In this document: positions 24,169 through 32,602 of the stretch, piece by piece
Position numbering within the stretch: position 1 is the first letter of the stretch
Layout: each line of letters begins with the position of its first letter
Assembly: GCA_024684085.1 (NCBI GenBank)
Contig: JAIKXM010000002.1
Location: 1 to 52,125 of the forward strand
Origin: Lachnospiraceae bacterium
Lineage (GTDB): Bacteria > Bacillota > Clostridia > Lachnospirales > Lachnospiraceae
DNA length: 52,125 nt
Direction: 5' to 3'
Made by a program: the position numbers and the translations under genes
The notes under the pieces: model-generated
Database searches by the model: none
Told to the model about the DNA's origin: nothing
Seen by the model: only the letters and a program-made list of their open reading frames with translations

Positions 24169-25155
24169 TCAGATGTCATTGCCTGTCTGTACACCGGCCA
24201 GAGCATCCTTCATATTGTTGAGAGTCGTCTCCGCGATAGCTGCAAGCGCCTCCAATGTAAAGAACCCCTGATGCGAAGTCATCATTACATTAGGGAAAGA
24301 CAGAAGTCTTGCCGTTACGGAATGCTGCATTATCTCATCCGACCGATCTTCATATACATTACCGGTCTCTTCTTCGTACACATCAAGGCCGATACCAAGG
24401 AACTTATTAAGACGTATTCCCTCTATCAGCTCATCGGTATTGATAAGTGCTCCTCTGGAAGTATTGACCAGAATAACACCGTCCTTCATCTTCTTAATGC
24501 TCTCGATATTGATCATATGATATGTTGAATCAAGCAACGGACAATGAAGGGATATAAGATCGCTTCGTTCCAGAAGTTCATCAAGAGATACATATTCTAC
24601 AAAATCGGCAAGATTGGGATTCTGATATACATCATATGCGATCACATTCATACCGAATCCTTTGCAGATCCTGCACATAGCCGCACCGATCTTACCGGTT
24701 CCCACGATACCTGCGGTCTTACCATAGAGCTGCACGCCCCTCAATCCCTTAAGAGTATAGTCATTCTCGCGTACTTTATTATAAGCCTTATACAATCTTC
24801 TGTTCACTGCCATTGCAAGTGCCATTGCATGCTCAGCTACAGATTCGGGAGAATACGCCGGAACTCTCTTAACAACTATCCCAAGTTCCTTGGCCTTAGC
24901 CGAATCAACGTTATTGAAGCCGGCACATCTCATAAGTACTGCCTTAACTCCGCATTCTGCGAGTATCTCAAGAGTCGGAGCCGATACATCGGCACTTACG
25001 AAAGCGCATACTGCATCATATCCTTTGGCAATAGGCGCTGTTCTGGGTTCCAGTTCATGCTCGATATAATCGATCTCAATATCCGGGAACCCTTCCAGGA
25101 CTGAATCAAATGACTTCTGATCATATGTCTTTGCTGCATAAAATAATAACTTCAA
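24169..25155 (-). CDS. D-lactate / D-2-hydroxyacid dehydrogenase
   Basis: 328 residues, the normal length of NAD-dependent D-lactate dehydrogenases. The Rossmann motif is GIVGTGKIGAAM (about 148-159), the catalytic arginine is in NTSRGALI, the acidic residue is in LDVYEEETG and the histidine in MTSHQGFFT, so the active site is complete. It reduces pyruvate to D-lactate (or a related 2-oxoacid) and reoxidises NADH in fermentation. Start is a TTG with GGAGGG eight bases upstream. It follows the glycogen debranching gene by about 70 bases and could be cotranscribed, linking carbohydrate storage use to fermentation. Confidence 0.88.
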   Translation of the reverse strand: MKLLFYAAKTYDQKSFDSVLEGFPDIEIDYIEHELEPRTAPIAKGYDAVCAFVSADVSAPTLEILAECGVKAVLMRCAGFNNVDSAKAKELGIVVKRVPAYSPESVAEHAMALAMAVNRRLYKAYNKVRENDYTLKGLRGVQLYGKTAGIVGTGKIGAAMCRICKGFGMNVIAYDVYQNPNLADFVEYVSLDELLERSDLISLHCPLLDSTYHMINIESIKKMKDGVILVNTSRGALINTDELIEGIRLNKFLGIGLDVYEEETGNVYEDRSDEIMQHSVTARLLSFPNVMMTSHQGFFTLEALAAIAETTLNNMKDALAGVQTGNDI

Positions 25156-25227
25156 TTGTACACCCTCCTTATCTATATACCCTAAGCCTTCGATCGTGCC
25201 CGTCTCTAAAGGCCGACTCCAAGGCCG

Positions 25228-27369
25228 TTACATCTCCTTATAAGTCTCCATGACCATAACGGTTCTCGGGGGAATGCTGATCTCGCTGTGAACAACGATC
25301 TTATCCTGAACAACACTCTGTTCATTGGATGTATCGATCGTCAGATAGAACTTATATCCTTCCGGAGGATCCGGCAGGGTTACCGTCTGATACTCCCAAT
25401 ATGAATTGATCGCAAGATACACCAGCTCATCTTTCCCCACATGATTCTGTCCGGCATACATGATGCCCACATAGTGATGATTGTCACCAAAGTCAGGCCA
25501 GAAAGGATTCAGTCCGTGCTGGCTGATACATGGATATCCAAGCGAACACTTTTCCGTATCTATACGGATCACTCTGTGCATCTTACGATACCAGATCAGA
25601 TACTGGAAAAATGTGAAGAGATCATGATTGGTCTCAAGCTGAGTCCAGTCAAGCCACGAGATCTTATTATCCTGACAGTAACCGTTATTATTACCATACT
25701 GGGTATTACCGAACTCATCACCCGCAAGGAACATCGGTATTCCACGACTTAACATCAGTGTAACGATGGCATTCTTAACAAGTCTTCTTCTCAATGAATT
25801 AACTTCTTCGTTATCCGTCTCGCCCTCTACACCACAGTTCCAACTGTAGTTATCATTGGCTCCGTCCGTATTATTCCAGCCGTTAGCCTCATTATGCTTA
25901 TAATTGTATGCATACAGATCATGAAGCGTGAATCCGTCATGGCAGGTGATGAAATTAACCGAAGCAAAGTGGCCTCTCGTCTCCGGCAGATATATATCCG
26001 GCGATCCCGAGATACGATTGGCAGCTATCTGCTCCATATGATTATCGCCCTTCAGAAAAGCTCTTACATCATCTCTGTATTTACCGTTCCATTCCACCCA
26101 TCTGTTCCATGAAGGGAAAGTACCTACCTGATACATTCCGCCTGCGTCCCATGCCTCGGCTATAAGCTTGACATTACCAAGGATAGGATCAAAGGCAAGC
26201 GACTCAAGAAGCGGTGGCTTGCTCATGGGTGAACCGTCTTCATTACGACCGAGAATGGATGCAAGATCGAATCGGAACCCGTCTATTCTGTATGCCACCA
26301 CCCAATACCTGAGGCAGTCCAAGATCATCTGTCTCACTATAGGATGATTGCAGTTAAGAGTATTGCCACAACCGGAGAAGTTATAGTAATGGCCTTCCGG
26401 CGTCAGCATATAATAGATATTATTATCAAGTCCCTTGAAAGAGAATACAGGTCCGAGCTCATTACCTTCCGCAGTATGATTGAATACTACATCCAAAAAG
26501 ACCTCGATACCCACATCGTTGAAGCTCTTAATAAGCCTCTTAAGCTCATTACCCTCTTTGTTGTATTCGGGTTTTGAACAATATGCCGTATTGGGAGAAA
26601 AATAATTAACCGTATTATATCCCCAATAATCTATAAGATGCTGTCCCTCATATTCTCTGTGATCATGCATCTCATCAAACTCGAATATAGGCATCAGCTC
26701 AACTGCGGTAACACCCAATTCCTTAAGATAAGGTATCTTCTCTCTTATACCTTCAAATGTTCCGGGGAACTTCACCTTGGAAGAAGGATCCATCGTAAAT
26801 CCTCTTACATGAAGTTCGTATATGATCAGATCTTCCATGGGAGTCAGCGGCTGTTTGCTGTCTTCCCAGTCAAAATCATTGGTTACCACTCTTGCCCTGT
26901 AACCGCTGTAATCCTTCTCATTACCGTCAACGCCCCACTCTCTAAGGCCTGCAACAGCCTTCGCATAAGGATCGAGCAATATATTATTCTTGTCAAAAAG
27001 CAGGCCCTTGGAAGGATTGTATGGGCCATCCATTCTGTAAGCATATTCCAGATTATCCATATCCAGACCGAATACGATCATGGAATAACAGTTACCGATT
27101 CGATAAGACTCAGGGAAAGGAAGAACGGCAAAAGGTTCTTTCTTCTTCCTGTGATATAAGAGCAGCTCACAAGCTGTAGCCTGCAGACTGTGAATCGTGA
27201 AATTGATTCCGCCGGGAATTACCGTGGCACCGTTGATCTCGTAGAAGCCCGGTCTCACCTCATAGCCGTCTATCATATCCATCGGTTTAAGATTGATATG
27301 CTGATTACCGACACTATTCAGATTGTCATGTCTTACACTTCCCACAGGTGTAGTTATATTTGGTTGCAT
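25228..27369 (-). CDS. glgX: Glycogen debranching enzyme GlgX (isoamylase type)
   Basis: 713 residues, matching GlgX/isoamylase. An N-terminal CBM48-like domain (about 30-140) precedes a GH13 catalytic barrel. Catalytic regions visible: DVVFNHTAEG (region I), YRIDGFRFDLAS with the nucleophile Asp, LIAEAWDAGG with the acid Glu, and FITCHDGFT with the last conserved Asp. It removes alpha-1,6 branches from glycogen or amylopectin limit dextrins. GAGG precedes the ATG. The gene has its own promoter overlapping the end of glf and a leader of about 200 bases with no recognised structure. No glycogen synthase or phosphorylase genes are in the window. Confidence 0.92.
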   Translation of the reverse strand: MQPNITTPVGSVRHDNLNSVGNQHINLKPMDMIDGYEVRPGFYEINGATVIPGGINFTIHSLQATACELLLYHRKKKEPFAVLPFPESYRIGNCYSMIVFGLDMDNLEYAYRMDGPYNPSKGLLFDKNNILLDPYAKAVAGLREWGVDGNEKDYSGYRARVVTNDFDWEDSKQPLTPMEDLIIYELHVRGFTMDPSSKVKFPGTFEGIREKIPYLKELGVTAVELMPIFEFDEMHDHREYEGQHLIDYWGYNTVNYFSPNTAYCSKPEYNKEGNELKRLIKSFNDVGIEVFLDVVFNHTAEGNELGPVFSFKGLDNNIYYMLTPEGHYYNFSGCGNTLNCNHPIVRQMILDCLRYWVVAYRIDGFRFDLASILGRNEDGSPMSKPPLLESLAFDPILGNVKLIAEAWDAGGMYQVGTFPSWNRWVEWNGKYRDDVRAFLKGDNHMEQIAANRISGSPDIYLPETRGHFASVNFITCHDGFTLHDLYAYNYKHNEANGWNNTDGANDNYSWNCGVEGETDNEEVNSLRRRLVKNAIVTLMLSRGIPMFLAGDEFGNTQYGNNNGYCQDNKISWLDWTQLETNHDLFTFFQYLIWYRKMHRVIRIDTEKCSLGYPCISQHGLNPFWPDFGDNHHYVGIMYAGQNHVGKDELVYLAINSYWEYQTVTLPDPPEGYKFYLTIDTSNEQSVVQDKIVVHSEISIPPRTVMVMETYKEM

Positions 27370-27584
27370 ACTATCATCCTCATTTCTTACGAAACACTTC
27401 TATAACCCCAGACTACATCCTTAATAACGTTAACCAACAGCAAAATGCATACCCACTGATCCCAATCACCATGCCTCTGTCAATGCAACATAACGATCAG
27501 GACAATACTTACGATCGATCTGACGTCTGTCACCCAAGTCTTCATTCCCTATTCACCTCTCGGGTTCTGACAGTCGATTTGACA

Positions 27585-27612
27585 ATCATACCATAATCAG
27601 GGCAATTGTCAA
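27585..27612 (-). promoter_or_regulatory. glgX promoter within a long inverted repeat
   Basis: Minus strand: TTGACA (27612-27607), a 16-base spacer and TATGAT (27590-27585). Perfect 9-base arms TTTGACAAT and ATTGTCAAA (27578-27586 and 27605-27613) bracket the promoter, covering both the -35 and -10, which suggests a repressor. The -35 lies inside the end of the glf gene. Confidence 0.65.
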
Positions 27613-28721
27613 AGCCCTAATTCACGGTCTGCAAGATCAAGACTCTCGATTATGGTCTTATCCATATCATAATACTTATACTGACCAAGGCGCCCGCCAA
27701 AGATTATCTTATCTTCTCCGCCTGCCAGTTCCGCATACTTCTTATACAATTCATTATTCCTGTCATCATTAATGGGATAATAAGGTTCATCCCCCGGCTT
27801 CCACGTAGCAGGATACTCTCTTGTAACAACCGTATCCTTCTGTTTGCCGAATTCAAAATACTTATGCTCTATCACTCTCGTGTAGGGAATATCAGCCTCT
27901 GTATAATTGATAACGGCATTACCCTGATAATTCTCTACACCCTCCATTACTTCCGTCTCGAATCTTAAGCTTCTGTACTCAAGCCTTCCGTAACAGTAGT
28001 CATAATACTCATCTATCGTACCTGTATATATGATCTTACCGAATTCATTGCCACCCATTCCGGCTTCACAGTAATCCTTATATGACACTCCTGTCAGAAC
28101 TTCCGTTCCTTCCAGCATACGCTCCACTACGGCTGTATATCCGCCGATAGGTATGCCCTGATATCTGTCATTGAAGTAATTATTGTCATAAGTGAACCTT
28201 AAGGGTAATCTCCTTATTATAAAAGAGGGGAGTTCGGTACATTCTCTGCCCCACTGCTTCTGAGTATATCCCTTGATCAACTTCTCATACACATCCGTTC
28301 CAACAAGCGATAATGCCTGCTCTTCCAGATTGGCAGGCTCTGTGATATTAAGCTCTGCGATCTGCTCTGCTATCTTACGCTTAGCCTCTTCGGGAGTCTT
28401 AACTCCCCACATCTGTGCAAAAGTATTCATATTGAACGGAAGATTATATATCTCATCCTTATAGAACGCTACTGGTGAATTGATATAATTATTAAATTCA
28501 GCGTATCTGTTGATATAATCCCATGCTCTCTTATCACTTGTGTGAAAGATATGCGCGCCATACTTATGTACATTAATATCATTGCACTTCTCGGTATAGA
28601 TATTGCCTGCAATATGTTCTCTCTTATCTATACAAAGACAAGTCTTCCCCGCTTCCTTCATACGTGAAGCGAACACTGCACCAAAAAGTCCCGCTCCAAC
28701 GATCAGATAATCATATCTCAT
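27609..28721 (-). CDS. glf: UDP-galactopyranose mutase
   Basis: 370 residues, the usual length of Glf. The FAD-binding motif VGAGLFGAVFASRM opens the protein, then GKTCLCIDKREHIAGNIY, YGAHIFHT, FNMNTFAQMWG, and the WGRECTELPSFIIRRLPLR region that contacts the UDP-sugar. The C-terminal GRLGQYKYYDMDKTI is also characteristic. It interconverts UDP-galactopyranose and UDP-galactofuranose, feeding galactofuranose into cell-surface polysaccharides. GGAGGTAGAGA precedes the ATG. No glycosyltransferases are near, so it serves a pathway encoded elsewhere. Confidence 0.95.
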   Translation of the reverse strand: MRYDYLIVGAGLFGAVFASRMKEAGKTCLCIDKREHIAGNIYTEKCNDINVHKYGAHIFHTSDKRAWDYINRYAEFNNYINSPVAFYKDEIYNLPFNMNTFAQMWGVKTPEEAKRKIAEQIAELNITEPANLEEQALSLVGTDVYEKLIKGYTQKQWGRECTELPSFIIRRLPLRFTYDNNYFNDRYQGIPIGGYTAVVERMLEGTEVLTGVSYKDYCEAGMGGNEFGKIIYTGTIDEYYDYCYGRLEYRSLRFETEVMEGVENYQGNAVINYTEADIPYTRVIEHKYFEFGKQKDTVVTREYPATWKPGDEPYYPINDDRNNELYKKYAELAGGEDKIIFGGRLGQYKYYDMDKTIIESLDLADRELGL

Positions 28722-28743
28722 TCTCTACCTCCGCCGTACACCG

Positions 28744-28795
28744 GTTTAAAAATAATAAAAGGTCTCATTCTTACCTCCGGTAAGCCTTTGAGACC
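28744..28795 (-). terminator. Terminator of the flaG-fliD-fliS operon
   Basis: Minus strand: GGTCTCA pairs with TGAGACC (28795-28789 and 28767-28761), with an inner CTTACC/GGTAAG stem, then a T-rich tail (28760-28744). It lies just beyond the last flagellar chaperone gene. Confidence 0.8.
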
Positions 28796-28816
28796 CTTCT
28801 ATTATATAATATTTCT

Positions 28817-29290
28817 TCACTTTTTGGTATCCATGAATTGCGCTGACACCGCCTGAAGACCGTTTGAGGTCTTATAATAATCAAAAGCGACTGTTGACGC
28901 ATTCTTCCTGTTGGAGATTTCCTTCTTCTCCCTTAAGATCTTGTTCTCTATTCCCATCTTATTACGGACTTCTATAGCTTGAATCGACGCACTTTTATCA
29001 GTAATGGCCGCAATAAGCTCCTGTATCTCCCTGATCTCCTCTGTGTACTCATCCTTCTTCTCATTGAGTTCCTTACGGACATTCTCATATAATGTCTCGA
29101 ACCCGTTATCCAATTTGATGAGAGCTGTGATAAGTCGATCCTTGTCTGTCATATTGCGATCCAACACATCAAAGTCGGCATCGGAACTTATAAGCTCAGC
29201 CTGTTCCTTACTCTTAGCCTCTATCGCCTTAAGTATCTCAAGCTTCTGGGAGAGACTTTCTCTCAGTATCTGCATATAATTATCCAGCAT
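28817..29290 (-). CDS. FliT/FlgN-like flagellar chaperone
   Basis: 157 residues, almost entirely helical: MLDNYMQILRESLSQKLEILKAIEAKSKEQAELI, DKDRLITALIKLDNGFETLYENVRKELNEKKDEYTEEI, ending in a short non-helical tail. Size, coiled coil and position straight after fliS (its start overlaps the fliS stop as TAATG) point to an export chaperone for FliD or the hook-associated proteins, as FliT is in enterics. A FlgN-like identity is equally possible, as sequence is weakly conserved in this group. It is the last gene of the operon. Confidence 0.6.
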   Translation of the reverse strand: MLDNYMQILRESLSQKLEILKAIEAKSKEQAELISSDADFDVLDRNMTDKDRLITALIKLDNGFETLYENVRKELNEKKDEYTEEIREIQELIAAITDKSASIQAIEVRNKMGIENKILREKKEISNRKNASTVAFDYYKTSNGLQAVSAQFMDTKK

Positions 29291-29673
29291 TACATAGCTC
29301 CCTTATTACGATTTGTCTTCATAACCTCTATCCATGTATCTCTCATGGATCTGAGATGAGTAAGAACCTCTTCGAGGATCTCGGGATCCTTATGGATATT
29401 GGCTTCCAGTAATCTCTTCAAAAGATATACATATACTCTGTCGAAGTCTTCCGCTACCGGATAATTATGATCTAATGTTGATCTGAACTCTTCGATGATA
29501 CGTTCTACACGTATAATATTATTGTGAGCCTTCATTACGTCTTTCTTCTCTATAGCCATCACTGCTATATTACAGAACTTGATTGCTCCTTCATAGAGCA
29601 TTAATGTTAGCTCAGCCGGTGATGCCGTAAGTACCTTGCTGTTATTATAATGTGTATACCCGTTTTGTACCAT
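29290..29673 (-). CDS. fliS: Flagellar secretion chaperone FliS
   Basis: 127 residues, standard for FliS. Signature opening GYTHYNNSKVLTASPAELTLMLYEGAIKFCNIA, followed by the helical bundle with NIIRVERIIEEFRSTLDHNYPVAEDF. It binds the C-terminus of flagellin in the cytoplasm, keeping it unfolded for export. A full GGAGG precedes the ATG. The order fliD-fliS-chaperone is the common one. Confidence 0.93.
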   Translation of the reverse strand: MVQNGYTHYNNSKVLTASPAELTLMLYEGAIKFCNIAVMAIEKKDVMKAHNNIIRVERIIEEFRSTLDHNYPVAEDFDRVYVYLLKRLLEANIHKDPEILEEVLTHLRSMRDTWIEVMKTNRNKGAM

Positions 29674-29691
29674 CTGAGATACCTCCGTTTT

Positions 29692-31173
29692 TTAATTATT
29701 GAACAGCCCTGAAATAGCATTCTGCTTGCCTTCAAGCTGAGTAAGTGCAGTCTCCATACGGGTGAACTTCTTGTAATAGAAATCTTCCCATGTATCTACC
29801 TTAGTCTGCTGATTGGCAATCTTACGAGTATATTCATCATACTCTGATTTCATAAGCTTGTCATTATATACCGTGAAAGCCGAACTGTTGTCGGTTCTCT
29901 TCATAAGATTATCGACCGTATCATACATATTACGTGTAAGAGTGGCAAAAAACTCTGCGACTCCATCCGGATCAGAAGCGATAGCTGCCTTAAGCATATC
30001 TGTCTTAGTAGATGTAGCCGTATCATCCTCATCACCGTCTATATGATAAGTGCTCTTTTCATTCTCAGCCGAACTGAAGTATCCGAGGGTTCCGATACCG
30101 AAGGAATCAAGATATTTCCTGCTTCCGTCGCTCATCTCAACACCGGAATACATTACTTTCTTCATAGACTCCATTATATTGCCAAGTGTAGAATCACTCT
30201 TAAGAAGTGCGGACTTGATCTTGTCTTCCCATTCCTTGATCTCGTCTTCTTCCATGGCTTCTTTTTCGTCGTCCGAAAGCATCTTGTACTTATAAGCAGA
30301 TTCGGCATTATACAGCTTATCTATCTCTGTGATAAGCGAATTGTATTCTTTGATAAAGTCCTTAACCATCTTATAGATACCCTCGGTATCATTGGTGGTA
30401 GTGAGAACTATCTCTTCGTCAGTCTCATGATTGATCGATACTGTAAGACCGTTAACGTCAAAAGCATTGGTGCTTCCGGTATACTCAACACCGTTAAGCT
30501 CGATAGCCGCGTCCGTAGCAGCGATCCTTACACCCTGTCCTGCTCCGATCCCAAGTGTGCTGAGCACATCCTGATCGCCGCCAAGCTGGAAATCATTCTC
30601 GGTTCCCAAACCTGATGCACTTATATAAGCTCTCTGATTCTTCTCATCGAAGTTGACAGTTACGCCTGACTCTCTTATCTTCTTAACCACATCATCAACG
30701 GTCGTATCAGCTGTAACATCTATGCTTAGAGGTTCATTGCTGCCGTTCTTGATCGTTATGGTCTTGGTCTCGTCTGCACCTATCTCCATAAGATCACTAA
30801 GTTTTGTAGAAGATGTTACCTTGAATCCTGCGTCTAACTTAGCGCCGGTAAGATAACCGCTTCGTGCCATACTCGTAACCTTAAGAGACTGCACACAATT
30901 GGCCGCGTTACTGCCTGTGACCACGCTTACTGCGTCGGATGAAGCCTTTGTGGTCTTCTTAATATAATCAGACTTGGTACGCATGTTGCTCAAAGTCTTA
31001 CTGTAGAAAGAATATATCTTGGTATTCAGACCCTTCCATGCGTCCTGTGTCCATGATAATTTCTTCTGATCTTTTTCAAGATTTGTTTTTTTAACGGATT
31101 TAGCTTTGACCAGTTCAGCTACGATAGAATCCGTATCAAGTCCTGAACTCATTCCGGATAATTTAATTGCCAT
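29692..31173 (-). CDS. fliD: Flagellar filament cap protein FliD
   Basis: 493 residues. The N-terminal MSSGLDTDSIVAELVKAKS and the C-terminal helical region (SEYDEYTRKIANQQTKVDTWEDFYYKKFTRMETALTQL) are the conserved FliD ends that form the cap's leg domains; the middle carries the variable head with GVEYTGSTNAFDVNGLTVS. The protein caps the growing filament and helps flagellin assembly. AAAGGAG precedes the ATG. It lies after flaG and before fliS, all downstream of a sigma-28-like promoter. Confidence 0.93.
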   Translation of the reverse strand: MAIKLSGMSSGLDTDSIVAELVKAKSVKKTNLEKDQKKLSWTQDAWKGLNTKIYSFYSKTLSNMRTKSDYIKKTTKASSDAVSVVTGSNAANCVQSLKVTSMARSGYLTGAKLDAGFKVTSSTKLSDLMEIGADETKTITIKNGSNEPLSIDVTADTTVDDVVKKIRESGVTVNFDEKNQRAYISASGLGTENDFQLGGDQDVLSTLGIGAGQGVRIAATDAAIELNGVEYTGSTNAFDVNGLTVSINHETDEEIVLTTTNDTEGIYKMVKDFIKEYNSLITEIDKLYNAESAYKYKMLSDDEKEAMEEDEIKEWEDKIKSALLKSDSTLGNIMESMKKVMYSGVEMSDGSRKYLDSFGIGTLGYFSSAENEKSTYHIDGDEDDTATSTKTDMLKAAIASDPDGVAEFFATLTRNMYDTVDNLMKRTDNSSAFTVYNDKLMKSEYDEYTRKIANQQTKVDTWEDFYYKKFTRMETALTQLEGKQNAISGLFNN

Positions 31174-31255
31174 ATCTTACTCCTTTCGACATCCATGTCT
31201 CTATGCGGATCAATTACTGTTACATTACCGTACGGGGCAGATATCCCGCGAACGA

Positions 31256-31681
31256 TCATCTCTTCTCATCAACTAAGATTCCGGCCATCTCCCATACCTT
31301 GGCAATCATATCCAGGGTCTTCTCGGGAGGAAGTTCCTTAATGATCTCTTTAGACTGTCTGTCAATGATCTTAATGGTTACTCTGTTGGTATCATCATGA
31401 AAACCATATACAACTTCAGAGTTGCTCATCTTACGATTCATATCATCAACAGCCTTGCGAAGAGCTTCATTATCATTCGGCTTCTGCTCTGATGTATAGT
31501 CCTGTCCCTTGGTATCGGATTCGTTAGCCTTGGCTATAGCGGGTGTGTTCTCATCCACCTTGGGTGTTGCCGAGAATGTATTCTCGTCAGAAAGGCTGAC
31601 ATTTTCCACTTTAACCGGCTGGATCTTAACCTGAGACTGTACCTGTGCCGATGTAATACTTCCGATTGGTTCGAGTGCCAT
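31256..31681 (-). CDS. flaG: FlaG family flagellar protein
   Basis: 141 residues from the ATG at 31681, which has GGAGGTGAT five bases upstream; the longer frame from 31705 has a weak site. The core is LRKAVDDMNRKMSNSEVVYGFHDDTNRVTIKIIDRQSKEIIKELPPEK, the FlaG domain, here with an 80-residue N-terminal extension rich in polar residues. FlaG affects filament length in other bacteria; the mechanism is unclear. It is the first gene after the csrA terminator and the first target of the sigma-28-like promoter there. Confidence 0.88.
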   Translation of the reverse strand: MALEPIGSITSAQVQSQVKIQPVKVENVSLSDENTFSATPKVDENTPAIAKANESDTKGQDYTSEQKPNDNEALRKAVDDMNRKMSNSEVVYGFHDDTNRVTIKIIDRQSKEIIKELPPEKTLDMIAKVWEMAGILVDEKR

Positions 31682-31785
31682 ATGAATCACCTCCATGCTC
31701 CTCATCGTTTACCTTATTCCTGTTCATGAGAAATCCGCGGTTTTTCTCAAAAACAGGAATAAATTCCTAAGGAATCTACAATTGC

Positions 31786-31822
31786 AACAAAAAAAGGTTA
31801 GCAGATAGTCCTGCTAACCTTT
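31786..31822 (-). terminator. Intrinsic terminator downstream of csrA
   Basis: Minus strand: AAAGGTTAGCAG and CTGCTAACCTTT, perfect 12-base arms (31822-31793) with a 6-base loop, followed by a run of T. It should stop transcripts coming from flgM through csrA, separating them from flaG-fliD. Confidence 0.88.
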
Positions 31823-31849
31823 ATATCGGAACTTTTTACAAAATACTTA
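31823..31849 (-). promoter_or_regulatory. Sigma-28-like promoter for flaG-fliD-fliS
   Basis: Minus strand TCCGATAT (31830-31823), seven of eight matches to GCCGATAT, with TAAG (31849-31846) 15 bases upstream, three of four matches to TAAA. The -10 directly abuts the first arm of the csrA terminator, so transcription would begin about six bases into that arm (near 31816). Confidence 0.6.
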
Positions 31850-31895
31850 ACATCTCTTCAAGAATCTCTTGAAAAAATTATAAGATTCCATATTC

Positions 31896-32117
31896 TTACT
31901 TCTTAAAGAAATCTGCCAGAGCCTCGAGACCCTCTGTGCCGGTAGATGCCTTGTTGGATTCCTGAATCTGGAGATATACTTCCTTGCGGTATACGGGAAT
32001 CTCCTTGGGAGCTGAGATACCTATCTTAACCTGATCACCCTTCACATCGAGGATAGTCACCTCAATGTTATTGTTGATCACAAGTGCTTCATTCTTCTTA
32101 CGTGATAATGCCAGCAT
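31896..32117 (-). CDS. csrA: Carbon storage regulator CsrA
   Basis: 73 residues, canonical length with a short tail. [48 protein letters not shown] contains the conserved RNA-binding strands 1 and 5. In Firmicutes CsrA represses flagellin translation and is held in check by FliW. It starts one base after the fliW stop, with AGGAGG inside the end of fliW, so the two are coupled. An intrinsic terminator follows at 31822. Confidence 0.95.
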   Translation of the reverse strand: MLALSRKKNEALVINNNIEVTILDVKGDQVKIGISAPKEIPVYRKEVYLQIQESNKASTGTEGLEALADFFKK

Positions 32118-32118
32118 A

Positions 32119-32586
32119 CTACACCTCCTGACTCTCGTTCTTCATCTTCTCTAATATATCATATATAGGGAAGCGAACAGGATATTGATCTGAATCAACG
32201 ATCACCTGACAGGCCTTGCACTTATCAGCATTGATAACAAAGGGAGCCTGAAGGTTAACCGACATATTCTTGATGTCCTTGGGAACTGTAAGTGTTACAA
32301 GTACAAGTACCGATTCGGGATTGATACCGCCTATAGGTGCAAGAAGATCGTCCTCCACTACAGGATTGTAATCAGGATCCACAACTAAGGGATTCATAAC
32401 AGGCATTGCAAAAGCGGGTTCCTGCATAGACTGCATCCACTGAATGGCACTTCCGACTCCTTTCTCCGAATCATGAATAAGCGCAAAATCCGTCAAATCC
32501 GGGAAGCCGACTATTCCGCCGGGAAAATGTATAATCTTCTCATCGGCTATGTCAATTTCTCCAAAAATCTTCGTAATGATTCTCAT
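32119..32586 (-). CDS. fliW: Flagellar assembly factor FliW
   Basis: 155 residues, the normal length. Signature segments are [24 protein letters not shown] and [39 protein letters not shown]. FliW binds CsrA and flagellin; when flagellin is secreted FliW is freed to sequester CsrA, which derepresses flagellin. Gene order flgL-fliW-csrA matches other Firmicutes. TGGAGGGA precedes the ATG. Confidence 0.95.
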   Translation of the reverse strand: MRIITKIFGEIDIADEKIIHFPGGIVGFPDLTDFALIHDSEKGVGSAIQWMQSMQEPAFAMPVMNPLVVDPDYNPVVEDDLLAPIGGINPESVLVLVTLTVPKDIKNMSVNLQAPFVINADKCKACQVIVDSDQYPVRFPIYDILEKMKNESQEV

Positions 32587-32602
32587 ATATTCCCTCCATT
32601 TT

